Source: Antedon mediterranea (Eukaryota; Echinodermata; Crinoidea; Comatulida; Antedonidae). Taken from it: a stretch of DNA of 64,000 nt. Each line of letters begins with the position of its first letter. Positions within the stretch are counted from its first letter, which is position 1. The position numbers were made by a program, and so were the translations under genes. The stretch is taken from the NCBI RefSeq assembly GCF_964355755.1, contig NC_092678.1:8964922-9028921 (forward strand). Reading direction: 5' to 3'. The notes beneath the pieces were generated by a model. The model was not told the origin of the DNA. It was given only the letters and a program-made list of their open reading frames with translations, and did not search any database. Below are positions 50,641-60,639 of this stretch, piece after piece.

Positions 50641-50925
50641 GTTTTGCTTTCAATTGTATAATAATATAATTATATATATATATATAAATATAATATTAAG
50701 TATAATTATGAATTCACCAACACTTTCAGGCCCAATAACAATGATCCCGGGCCCGAGTTTTTGTAGACCGGACTTCCATGCACAGCCACATGTTAAGGAA
50801 TATGAATCTCTTTATGATTTTAATATGGTTCGAAATGATATTACACAACAACGATTAGACAGCAACTGTGCAAGAGTCCAACTAATCAAATCGGAATGAT
50901 CAATTTAATTGAACATTTACAGCAT

Positions 50926-51288
50926 AAGGCCCATACACTAGGACGATAACGATCGACGATAAATAGACAAATGTGCATTTTTAATACATAAACCAAAAGA
51001 AATATAAACAATTCCTTTGATGAAAATTATATTTTCACACGTCCAATCAAATGACGTCATGATTAGTAAGACCAATAATATCGTGACAATACAGCGATTT
51101 TATTGTTTTTATTTATCATGACGTCATTTGATTGGAATTTGAAAAACATTATTTTTATCAAAGACAGCATAAATGATTATCCTATAGGTCTAGAACGAAA
51201 ACCTTTCTAATTTCTTTTGGTTTATGTAAAAAAAATGCATGCTATATATTTATCGTCCGTCGTTTTCGTCATAGTGTAATTGGGCCTT
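50926..51288. mobile_element. Palindromic MITE, ~140-bp arms
   Basis: AAGGCCCATACACTAGGACG begins the left arm and the right arm ends CATAGTGTAATTGGGCCTT. Inner matches are AAACCAAAAGAAAT / ATTTCTTTTGGTTT and TCAAATGACGTCATGAT / ATCATGACGTCATTTGA. The two TGACGTCA sites face the centre. Confidence 0.85.
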
Positions 51289-51294
51289 TATACC

Positions 51295-52000
51295 AAAAAA
51301 ATAAATTGATTACGAAGTGACATGTCATTTTCACCTATCACCAAAAAACTAACCTTTTCAACACTAATTAATTGTTACGAAGCCAATTTATATTATATAT
51401 TTCATTAAAACTGAACTTTACGGTAAATGAAGAGTAAGTATCAGTTAATATGAATAATATAACTAGTAGGTCTATGAACTTGCGTCCAGACACAGAACTG
51501 TGAAATTACTATCGTAAATGTTGAAACCACTTATAAAACCTTTTTTTAAAGAAAATATAATTGTGTTAGGAGAAGGCTAATAAACAAATAGATAATGTAC
51601 AAACCTTTTTCTGGATTAATTAATGGAGCAGGCGTTAATAATAATCTGCTGCTGCTACCTAGACTGATTGTTCACCTTCTGACGATAATTGATTGGACCC
51701 CCCCCCCCCCCGGCATCTGATAACCAAAAAAAAATTTACCAGGACTGTTTCAATGATTTAATATCTGACGGCGTATTATTATAACCTTGGCCTAGATTGA
51801 CAGTCAAAAGAAAGTCATTGTAAATACCTCCCTTTATGTTGACAGAGCCAAAATAAAGTTTTGACCATTATCGAATGATTATTTGACAGTGACTTATTAT
51901 AATACCGGCCTGGTTGACAGCAAAACGAAGTTATTATTTATTGAACAAGATTTTACAGATTTCCGTCTACATCTCAATAATACTGTATTATCAGCAAAGG
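51295..52000. other. Spacer with no gene recognised
   Basis: AT-rich, with a (C)14 homopolymer at about 51697-51712 and a loosely repeated TTGACAG..AAGTTATT motif at 51790-51940. No gene seen. Confidence 0.5.
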
Positions 52001-52007
52001 CTTTCAT

Positions 52008-52292
52008 ATAGACTCTCTTCTCCCAGACGTTTTTTGGGTCCAGCAGCTACCTATAAATTATAGTCGAGTTTCCAAATTCACAAAACTGTCAGCCTTAGAT
52101 ACTAAAGCTACCGCTATGAAACAGCTTATTAATGAATGTGTCCTCCTGGGACATAGCTGGCTAGAGCCGCGGCGCGAAAAGTATAGTAGGGCCTACCTGC
52201 AGATAAAAAATATATATCAGAAGCTTTTTTCCTTGGATAGTCATAGCTCATATATTATGTTTAAGCACTCTATGTTAGTTTTTTTTTTATAA
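52008..52292 (+). mobile_element. Coding-derived remnant, right inverted copy
   Basis: An uninterrupted frame ends at TAA 52290-52292. It reads VFWVQQL, KLSALDTKATAMKQLINECV, LLGHSWLEPRREK and continues past the left copy into a Lys/Tyr-rich C-terminus. Opposite orientation to 47815-48005. Unidentified element protein C-terminus. Confidence 0.65.
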
Positions 52293-52767
52293 TGAGTTGA
52301 TTTTTTTTTCATTGCGAAAAACTATTAGTAATTTGCTTGTACACATTTTATTCTGCATTGTTTTTGATTATTGTCTCAGTATTTTAATTCAAATGTTTTC
52401 TTCTTTGTTTAGCTGTTTCGCCTTCTTTGAAGTATGCCACTGTAATAAAAGTGTAGTATTCAAATAAATAGCTATACAGCACGTGTAATATGGCTTTAGT
52501 GGATGACCTAAACAGGATATATCTGGCCTTAAATATCAGGGATGTTCTAGGTAAATCAGGGAGTTAAAAATATCTGGCATGATGCTGTATTTAAAATACA
52601 TCCCTGTCACGTCTAATGCTAATAGAAATGGGAAATAGTTATCTAATTTCAAGAAAATAAGTCTCTTTAAAATATTAGAATTATTTGCAAGACACTCTTT
52701 TGATTCGAAATTCAAGAGAACATTTTAATTCGGTATTTTAAATGTTGCAATATTTATGTGTGTTATT

Positions 52768-52830
52768 TTAAAGATGTATTTATCCCCCAAAAAGGATGAA
52801 AAATGAAGGTTAATAAAACCAGACTTATAT
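52768..52830. mobile_element. End fragment of the 355-bp MITE family
   Basis: TTTTAAAGATGTATTTATCC and CCCAAAAAGGATGAAAAATG match the terminus seen at 38690-38750 (reversed). The other end is missing. Confidence 0.5.
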
Positions 52831-52834
52831 TTAT

Positions 52835-53830
52835 ACCTTTGCAGTGTTTAATAAAGGTCTTCATTCCTGTAGATTTCTAGTTCTTTCAATTGATTTTACG
52901 ATGAGATAGGCTCATCCATTTCGGCAGTTAAACATCAAGTAGTGACAAATTAAAACAAATCAAATCGTTATTTAAAAAAAAAACACGTTGAAAAACATTT
53001 CGTTATCGAATTGTATTTATGTATTTGTTTTGAGTTAATTTTACGATTTCCGATTCGACACTCGTTTTGAAGCACATTTGGTTAAAACAAATAATTTACA
53101 AAAAATGTTTTACGATTTAAGGCTGTACACCACTTTACGTAAATATATATTACTACGGCATTTATTGTTACATTCTAACCTAATTAAGAATTTTAAGGGC
53201 ATTTTATAAAAAAGAAGAATATTAGACCCCTTGTAATTATTCACTAGTAAGCTACTACTACTAGTATACCTCTAACCATTGTGACAGATATGCCAAAAGT
53301 AGGCCTATATAGCTACAACGGTAAACAGTTCGTCCCTGGCTAACTAAGAACGTGCTTATTTCTGAATTAGTAATGTCTTATTTTGTGCCAGCATAGAATA
53401 TTCTATTTATTATATGATACAAGACTATACAAAATAAAGTACTGGCCTCAAAGGTGACGCATCCATCGATACCGTGTTGCTAATAGTTTGGAATCCCGCC
53501 AGTTTTCCACGATTTCAAAACAAACGCACGTGGAGTGACTGGAACCTCCGTTCAGCCACATACTGAAACCAATTGTATTGTAAACACAATTGCTTTTGCA
53601 AAGGAAATAATCTCACAGCTGAAAATATAGTGTAGTTTTGTAGTCTTGTGCAATACTTTCAGCCTACTGTTTGAATTATTTCCGTTGATTACAATGTATA
53701 CATTGACGTTTGATGATCAGAAAGACCACTAAGGGGCACTGAAGAACAATATAACGTCAAATTCAAGATAAGTAATATTTCCGGATTCGAGTCTATGGAA
53801 AATCCATTTCAATGACGAAATTGCATTGTG
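52835..53830. other. Upstream region of the 623-codon gene
   Basis: No ORF or repeat of note. Contains CpG-poor AT-rich sequence and a few palindromic AGGCCTA motifs. Distal promoter elements may lie here but none can be named. Confidence 0.4.
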
Positions 53831-53831
53831 C

Positions 53832-53838
53832 TATAAAA
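53832..53838 (+). promoter_or_regulatory. TATA box of the 623-codon gene
   Basis: TATAAAA in the context GTGCTATAAAATAGG, about 30 bp before a plausible start site near 53862. It is the clearest core-promoter motif in the window. Confidence 0.6.
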
Positions 53839-53861
53839 TAGGTCTTCCCGGAGGATGCACA

Positions 53862-53889
53862 CGCATTTTATATTGAACAACAGTCACTG
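53862..53889 (+). other. Putative non-coding first exon
   Basis: Short exon from the predicted start site to a GTAGGT donor (a GTATGA donor four bases later is the alternative). It pairs with the TTTCCAG acceptor at 54641-54647. The intron would be about 760 nt. Inferred from motifs only. Confidence 0.4.
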
Positions 53890-54673
53890 GTAGGTATGAA
53901 TCTGTCTATTATGTCTTAGTAAGATAATTCCTTGTCTATAATAGTGTATCGTACGTACCATATGTTTACAAATGTTATTTTTCTGTTTGTAGGCCTAGAT
54001 CATTGAGTCTAAAGTAATAGCTGCAGAGCTATCTTGATATCCGAGTCGATTAAGAACGGTATGAACTATTATTAGGCCTACTGTGACGTGTGTTTATGTC
54101 ATGTTATTTTGTTATGTATTTATAGGTTTTAAATCAAAGATGAAATAATTAAAAGTAAGTTTAAAGGGGTGTATCATCCATTTAAATGTATTTTAATCAA
54201 TAATATTGGTGTTAACACTCTGGCAGAGGAAATGCTGTTTTGTAGGCTACGTGTATTTATTTTTCATAATAAGCCTATAGTGTAGTAGCCTACGTAAGCA
54301 ACCATTCCGAAAACAACAATAAGAGAATTAGGTCTAGGACTATATAATTTCTTCATTTTCAATGTATAGGGTCTAGTGCTAAGGAAACCCTTAAAATGAA
54401 GCATCCTCATTTGGAAAATGTTATGATAGCAGCTTCTTTTCTGAATCCTGTAGTATTTTTCTGATCATGAGTTCATAAGGAAGAGGCTATAGTAAAACCA
54501 ACCTCATAATTTGTACAACCCCTAAAGGAATTTTATCAAGTTTAAGGGGGTGGTGCAAATAGCAATGATAAAACGTTTTGTTAGACTGTACAGTTATCTT
54601 TACGCTGTTATTGTTAAATATCGTTTCTTATTGTTGAATATTTCCAGGTACCTCATATTCACAGACCTTCGAC

Positions 54674-56545
54674 ATGCCGCGTCCAATACCAACCACCTCC
54701 AGTTCTGATTCTGAAATCAATTCTGATTCATCAGTAACCAATGAAGTCGATTTGGTAATAGGGGATTTGTATTCATCAGATGTTATTCAAAATCAAGAAA
54801 GGCCTAGATTGCTGTCGTTTAACAATATATTCAAGGATCTTGAACTACGATGCGTATGCCGTACAGAAAGGTGTCGCTACAGTTGGTCTCAACGTGTGTC
54901 AAAAAGACCTATATATGCCTACCAAGCTCAAGATATAGAATGTAGCTCCATCGTAAACTTAAAACCACAAAGAAAGAACACGAAACAAAGTAACAACAAA
55001 CCAAACGCAATACTGTCTAAACTACGAAACATTGCATCATATGCCACCAATAAAAATAATGAAAAACCGGACGACAAAAAGAATAAACACGACGCTAACA
55101 AACCTGATAATGTTTTGGACAACGAAAATTTGACAGATACCGAATCAGATAGTGGATCTACCAGTGCCACTTGTGATCTTACTATTCCATTCCAATCATA
55201 TATCGACAGTTTGAAATATGCAAATGAGGAAACGTCTTCGATAAGCTCATCTGATTCTAAAATGATTTCAACAGATTATTATTCAGACGAAGAATTCAGA
55301 CGAATTGCAGAGGCCGGGCGATTAGCCACCATAAATGAACTGAAATTGGTGGAAATTATTACACCATCTCCGGTGGTCCGTTTACTTTGGATGGATACAA
55401 GCTTGCCATTACCATGCACAAACACTACGACAGAAATAGTTCCTAATACTCAAAGTGGGCCTTTTCAATCAAGTAACACACCTAAAGCAGTTGTTGAAAG
55501 TACCATAGAAGAGAAATTACCAAACGTCAAACGCAAAAAGTGGACAAAAAAATTAAAGATCAGCAAACCGAAGTTTTTGAAAACTATTAAAAACAAAAGC
55601 ATAGTGTTGGAATCCACCGGTGCGGAATCTGGAAAGTCAAGCAGCATGTTGCAAAAGAGTAAAAATACGTATAGAAATAAAAGCAGTACCAACACATCTG
55701 GTGCTCCTTCACAGCCCACAGTAAACACAGACACCATACCGTCTAAAGTCTCCTTCAAAAATAAAAATGCCCATGTCACTGAACAAAATGAAATTCGCCA
55801 AGTACCCCTACCTTCATCGATTGATCACAGTGACGAAAAGCAAAATGGTACAAATTATTCAGATAACAAAGAATTATGTATGACTGGAGCAAGCAATATT
55901 CATAACTTTCTTGTCCATAATACAACTCATTCTCGATTGCGCGAAGATATTTCGTCCAGTGATGATTCAGATTCTACTGTATCTGAGGTAGACGAAGATG
56001 AAGTACGCAGTATAGCACATGATCTCCAAAGTCTTCAGATCGTCACCAACATCGACAATCCTATACGCTTAATTGGTTTTGGAAAATTAGAAACAAATTC
56101 AGTTGCAAATCAACAATTTTATTTACCGTCAAATCGTTCAGATCGTTTTCACAATAAAAAATTGACCTTAAGTAATATTCACACACCATTGAATGAGTTT
56201 GAACCAAATAAATGTCCCGATCTGATGTCTGGTGACAATAGTGACGTAAATACCAGTGATTCTGAGGATGAAACTGAGGATGGTTGGCGGGCTGTCTATG
56301 ATTTCACGAAGCCTATATATAGAAACTTTACGCAAGACTGGTCAAGTGATATGATCTCAACTGATCAGGACACTTCAAGTAATTCTGATATGTTCAGTTC
56401 AGATGACGATAATTTAGATTTAAATTATAGCTACAATGTTCTGCAACTTAAAAAGACAGAAGGATTTACTAAATCTGAGAAACTTCGAGAGTCAGTACCA
56501 ATTAAGCTGATTGGATTTAATTCGGCTAACACTACTTTCATTTAA
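54674..56545 (+). CDS. Unrecognised Ser/Asp-rich protein with four RLxxF-type motifs
   Basis: A single uninterrupted 623-codon frame. The ATG is 26 nt after a TTTCCAG acceptor (G at -3). The protein is hydrophilic and mostly disordered: Ser/Asp/Glu tracts (aa 8-20, 186-210, 427-443, 526-536, 557-580) alternate with basic stretches (aa 97-142, 285-336). A short motif P-x(0,2)-[RK]-L-[IL]-x-[FWM] occurs four times: PRLLSF (44-49), PVVRLLWM (233-240), PIRLIGF (463-469) and PIKLIGF (609-615), each after an acidic tract. A W..(K)PIY element occurs twice (71-81, 538-549). Four Cys cluster at 60-67 and 90. No signal peptide, membrane segment or known domain. Coding strand is A-rich. The length of frame, TATA box and acceptor argue for a real gene. 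Confidence 0.8.
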   Translation: MPRPIPTTSSSDSEINSDSSVTNEVDLVIGDLYSSDVIQNQERPRLLSFNNIFKDLELRCVCRTERCRYSWSQRVSKRPIYAYQAQDIECSSIVNLKPQRKNTKQSNNKPNAILSKLRNIASYATNKNNEKPDDKKNKHDANKPDNVLDNENLTDTESDSGSTSATCDLTIPFQSYIDSLKYANEETSSISSSDSKMISTDYYSDEEFRRIAEAGRLATINELKLVEIITPSPVVRLLWMDTSLPLPCTNTTTEIVPNTQSGPFQSSNTPKAVVESTIEEKLPNVKRKKWTKKLKISKPKFLKTIKNKSIVLESTGAESGKSSSMLQKSKNTYRNKSSTNTSGAPSQPTVNTDTIPSKVSFKNKNAHVTEQNEIRQVPLPSSIDHSDEKQNGTNYSDNKELCMTGASNIHNFLVHNTTHSRLREDISSSDDSDSTVSEVDEDEVRSIAHDLQSLQIVTNIDNPIRLIGFGKLETNSVANQQFYLPSNRSDRFHNKKLTLSNIHTPLNEFEPNKCPDLMSGDNSDVNTSDSEDETEDGWRAVYDFTKPIYRNFTQDWSSDMISTDQDTSSNSDMFSSDDDNLDLNYSYNVLQLKKTEGFTKSEKLRESVPIKLIGFNSANTTFI

Positions 56546-56835
56546 ACTGAGAAGGTATAGCTCTCTGCATTTACATTTAAAAGCGGGTCGAGTAGGAGGT
56601 TTATCGAGAGTAGGAGGTTTATCGAGAATAGTAGATATAGGCTTTATACATACACATGTGGATGATGCATGCGCGCAAACACAGACATACGCGTGTCAAT
56701 GAAACTGTTGTGTTTTTTTTTCATTACAAAGATTGAGAAAGTCAAAGGCAGACTTCCAGTAATGACAAACAAACAAAAGTCCTTTAATATGGTTTCATAA
56801 GTCGTGTATCCATTCCTGTGTAGACTGAATTAAAA
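56546..56835 (+). other. Probable 3' UTR of the 623-codon gene
   Basis: Follows the TAA. A direct duplication GTAGGAGGTTTATCGAGA lies at 56590-56625. No AATAAA nearby; the first candidate is the ATTAAA variant at 56829. Confidence 0.35.
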
Positions 56836-56929
56836 TAACATATACTGAGAGGGGTGAACAAGTGGTGATCGGAGTCCAATAATATACCATGGATGAAATC
56901 TATTTTATTTCCTCATTGATTGTATACAT

Positions 56930-57235
56930 TATAGTTCATTCTTATATAGCGCATATTATAAGCAGGCTCTTAATGCGCTCAACATTATTACTCAGTCATT
57001 TTTGGATCAAACACGTATGGAAACATTATACTTCCATAATGCAGCTAGTAATCAGCGCAAAGTTGTGTCTTGATCTAATTCTAACCGGGTACCCATTTAT
57101 ACACCTGGGTAGAGAGAGGCAAACGTAAGTAAAGTATCTTGCATACGGTTACAAGTAATGCGGCGAGAGTTGGATTCGAACCTATGTCTCACGACCAGTA
57201 GTCCAACTTCCAACACACTGCGCCACACGCCCTCA
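56930..57235 (-). mobile_element. tRNA-derived SINE, copy 2
   Basis: Minus-strand head with GTGTGGCGCAGTGTGTTGGA and GGTTCGAATCCAACTCTCGC (good B box). The body contains TTGCCTCTCTCTACCCAGGT, and the 3' part ends at a TATATAGCGCATATTATAAG segment. Same family as 2517-2672 but longer and better preserved. Confidence 0.8.
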
Positions 57236-57264
57236 CAATTTATACTGTAAATCATAATATTAGC

Positions 57265-57430
57265 TAATTAATAATAATAATAATAATAATACTAATAACA
57301 CGAATAATACTAATAATAATAATAATAATAATATTTATTCGTCAAAAGTTCATAAAAGTACATTTCACAATTCATCTTGCCAGGAGCAAGTAATAGGCAT
57401 GAGCCCAAACAGAAAACTGCTCTTACTCCA
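57265..57430 (-). mobile_element. LINE 3' tail with (TTA)n
   Basis: (AAT)n runs at 57268-57335 followed, on minus, by TGCTCCTGGCAAGATG and GCCTATTACTTG upstream. Mirrors the tail at 1690-1770. The 5' part fades by 57.7 kb without coding sequence. Confidence 0.55.
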
Positions 57431-57449
57431 TCATTACTTATAAAATACA

Positions 57450-58340
57450 AAAATAACAAAACTAAGTAGCACAAATTAAGTAAAAACAAAACAAAGTTAT
57501 ATAATGAGATACACCAATTAAAAATAGCTGCATTGAATAAACAATATAAACAATTACAACTTAATATTTACACATAATATTACATAAGAATTAAACATTA
57601 TATGTATATTTCTGTTTGATATTATTAAGTTAAACTTTGAGTAGTAGACAACAGTTTAACCTAAAATAATTGCGTAAAGTGTTTATACATACTAGTCGAC
57701 TTGGTGTAAACATGGAGGAGTTTCATCCATGGTGTATGTAAAGAGCCACAAAAAAAGTCTTGACAAATCTGACAAATTAGCTAAAATTGCAAATAAGGCC
57801 TCTGTGTCAAGATGTTTTTATAATAATAATTAAATATGCATGACGTTTGAATACAAACAGTTGACATTTTTAGAATACTCTTTTCATTAAGAAGGAATGA
57901 ACAGAAGAGAAAGACAGTGTCAAATTTAGGATTAAATGAAAGAGAAGTACTGCACTGTGTTATTTTATTGTGCCATTATGTTTTATACATTTATATGCCG
58001 ACTATTATTATACTAGTAATTAATAATTGAAAATAATATTATTTCTAATACTGTACATATCGTTTTTACTTAATAAAATATATTTCAAGTAAAGTACAAA
58101 CTTAAAGGACTGACGGTGTTATTATTCTACTGAACTATAAAGTTAAATATCTTTCGGTACTGATATTAAGAGACCCAGGGCGTTTATTTTTTCCTTCGAA
58201 TAAACGCCCCCGCCACATGCATAAAGTATTGTAACATTTTGTATGAGGCTAGAATTCATTGACTGGCGTGATCTACAATTTACCAAGGATTGTATTTTTA
58301 CAGTGACCGTTTTAACCGTACCCGTACATTTTTTTTCAAA
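57450..58340. other. Intergenic stretch without a gene
   Basis: AT-rich. A GGGCGTTTATTTTTTCCTTC / GAATAAACGCCCCC inverted pair at 58178-58215 recalls the inner arms of the 44-47 kb foldback. Nothing else recognised. Confidence 0.5.
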
Positions 58341-58725
58341 ATGAATATTATTTCCAAAACTGCTAAGGTCCCCGGAAATTGCACTTATAAATTGATATAT
58401 GAAACAAAATTATAAGTTTAGAATCAGCCCATAATGGTTGGGACGGAGCTAAGACAATTTGGAAAAATAGAGTTGCTAGGACTCCGGAAATTCGATTATA
58501 CTTTGATATATGAAACAAAATATATAAATCTCCAGAACCAACCCACCACGGTTTGGGCTGAGCCAAGACATTTTTGAAAAATAGAGCTGTTAATAATAGG
58601 TCCCCCGGAAAATGCCCTTATTATACTTCGAAATGTGAAATGTATCAGTACTGTATCAAGGACCAGCTCTATGGTTGGGGCTGAGCTAAGACAATTTTGA
58701 AAATTAGAGTTGCAGGTCTTCATAA
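58340..58725. repeat. ~120-bp tandem repeat, three copies
   Basis: Units with (C/T)CCGGAAATT, TATATGAAACAAAAT, AGAACCA(A/G)CCC and GAGC(T/C)AAGACAATTT. Same unit as the short array at 15900-16085 in TASOR intron 13. Confidence 0.85.
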
Positions 58726-59214
58726 ATTGCTTTGAAAATGTCAGGCCCAGAGGTCTAAAAAGGTTGACCTTTTAAGGGACAATTAATAATAATTTAATTA
58801 AACTTTTATTTAATTTAAAACTTTCAGGAAATATTACAAAAGAGGTAGAGAGAAAGACATTTTAATAAAAAAAAAATGTGTTCGACGTGCGTTCTTTGAT
58901 TGTCTGCTGATTTTATTTAAAAACCGTAGAAATAATATAAGTACATAAGTAGGCCTACTTACTGTATCTATGGTTTTACGAGTATTAGATATCTATGCTA
59001 AATGCTGATTTATCTTTGGCGCCCTCTATCAATTATACTTGCATAATTGTGATAATCATTTAACAATTGGTTTTAGTTTTTATAGAAAAAAATGTTCATT
59101 GAAATATAATATTTTATTTTTCATAATTCTGTATACTGTTTAAAATGTTTTTTTTATAACTATTTAAAAAAAATACAATAATTAAAACATTTCTTTGAAA
59201 TTTGTAAAATAACA

Positions 59215-59830
59215 TAATGTTAGAGGACCCAACAAACGTCGCAGGGGGTAATTGTTTAGCCAATCATATGAAAGTAAAGGCGTTCGTTTTCGTTATAGTA
59301 AAACATCCAATCACATTGCAGCGACACATAAGGGTTTGGAGAAGAAGGTCACGAACCCTGACCCGTTTGCTGTATTTTTCGAAAAAGTATTTGTTCATAT
59401 TTCTGCCGAAATTTAAAGGTAAAACGTTATATTTTAAATTTTCAATGCTAATGTTACTTAGTTAGATGTTTGATATTTACTGGTATTAAGTATCCATGTT
59501 CTTTGAATTGTTAAAATTGCCAAATATTTACTTTCAAATGTACGTAATTGCGAGTGATCGTAAACTGTGTTCAAAGAACATGCTTTTGGCGGTGTCTTGT
59601 TGCACGCCATTTTCCAACAATACTCCGTCACACCCACAATATATGTTGGATTTGCAGAGGTAAATGTGCATTTTAACTTTCACTTTTTACCCTAAAAATT
59701 CGAAAAATGGGTACAACAATCATGTTAGACACCATATTTTGTTATGTTTTGGTTTGGTTTACAATCATGTCCTATTAACTTTGACCTTTGTGCGGGTAGG
59801 CAAGGTAAGGTTTTTGTGAAAAATGACCCC
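59215..59830 (+). other. GC-richer, promoter-like segment of uncertain status
   Basis: Contains CCAAT-type motifs (AGCCAATCATATG, ATCCAATCACATTG), a short Arg-rich frame and two good donor sites (AAAG|GTAAAACG at 59416, CAGAG|GTAAATG at 59657). Could be the 5' exon region of a gene extending to the right, but no downstream coding exon is seen. Confidence 0.25.
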
Positions 59831-59999
59831 GCGTATGTCCGTTTGGTTCGACGTTGTTTTGATATCTAAAATAATGGTGATTTGTTGTTTCAATAATAGG
59901 AATATTTTGGTTGAATTGCACGCGTTTTTATACTTATTTTGTGTTTAATAATAGTCTATATTACACTTTACAGCCGTTGGTATTTCGTGTGAATAATCG

Positions 60000-60230
60000 G
60001 TTAATAATAATAATATATAACACTAACACCAGGCTAGCTGGCCTGGCTGGGTAGCCCTACTACTACTACTACTAGCCTAGGCTACTACTAGGCCTAGGCC
60101 TAGCCTTACAGTTCAGTAGACCAAAGCCTATACTATGTATATAGGCTTAGGAGTTTAGTTAGTAGGCTAGACCGTAGCTATTAAGTATTAGGCCTAGTAA
60201 TAAGCTAAAAATAAAAGCAATACTTTATTG
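60000..60230. repeat. AGGCCTAG/GCTAG palindrome cluster
   Basis: Dense run of overlapping 4-8-bp palindromes (TAGGCCTAGGCCTAG, GGCTAGCTGGCC) with a (CTA)n run. Such motifs are scattered through the window; this is the densest patch. Confidence 0.6.
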
Positions 60231-60284
60231 TGTTAAAATTTTACGAAAATAAAAGATGCTAAAGAAAAATTATGCTGTGTAAAT

Positions 60285-60638
60285 TTTAAAGATGTATATT
60301 GATTGTCCCCCTGAAAAAATAATTCTTACAAAAATTTTTTGTTGAATATTCCATTTTAAAAATGTAACATATTTAGTTATTCACTTTGACCCAAAATTGG
60401 ATCAAAAGAAAATTTATTTGCCTGAAAAAAATGTAATTTAGAGCAAAAAATGGTCAAATTGGCTGCCAGCCAATGGATTTTTGGTTGAATTTAACTACTT
60501 ATTTTGCCATTTTATAAGTGAAAACATGATTTTTTTGGGGGGTTTTTTTCTATGGAAGTGATTACCTAGAAAATAACATTCAAAGTCTGATTTAATTAAT
60601 CTTCATTGTTCATGCTTTTAGGGGACAATACATCTTTA
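60285..60638. mobile_element. ~355-bp MITE, copy 2 complete
   Basis: Starts TTAAAGATGTATATTGATTG, ends AGGGGACAATACATCTTTAA. Interior AATTGGCTGCCAGCCAATGG and CAAAGTCTGATTTAATTAAT identical to copy 1 at 38397-38750. Confidence 0.85.
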
Positions 60639-60639
60639 A

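Noticed and set aside
50708-50899. 63-codon frame beginning MNSPTLSGPITMIPGP
   Set aside because: Composition looks protein-like, but there is no splice, promoter or homology support, and it lies in a repeat field. Kept only as a note.
54928-55779. Minus-strand frames over the 623-codon gene
   Set aside because: Hydrophobic shadows of a Ser/Asn/Lys-rich sense frame.
57168-57235. True tRNA gene at the copy 2 SINE head
   Set aside because: A and B boxes are present but stems do not pair as a full cloverleaf, and the body matches the SINE at 2.5 kb.
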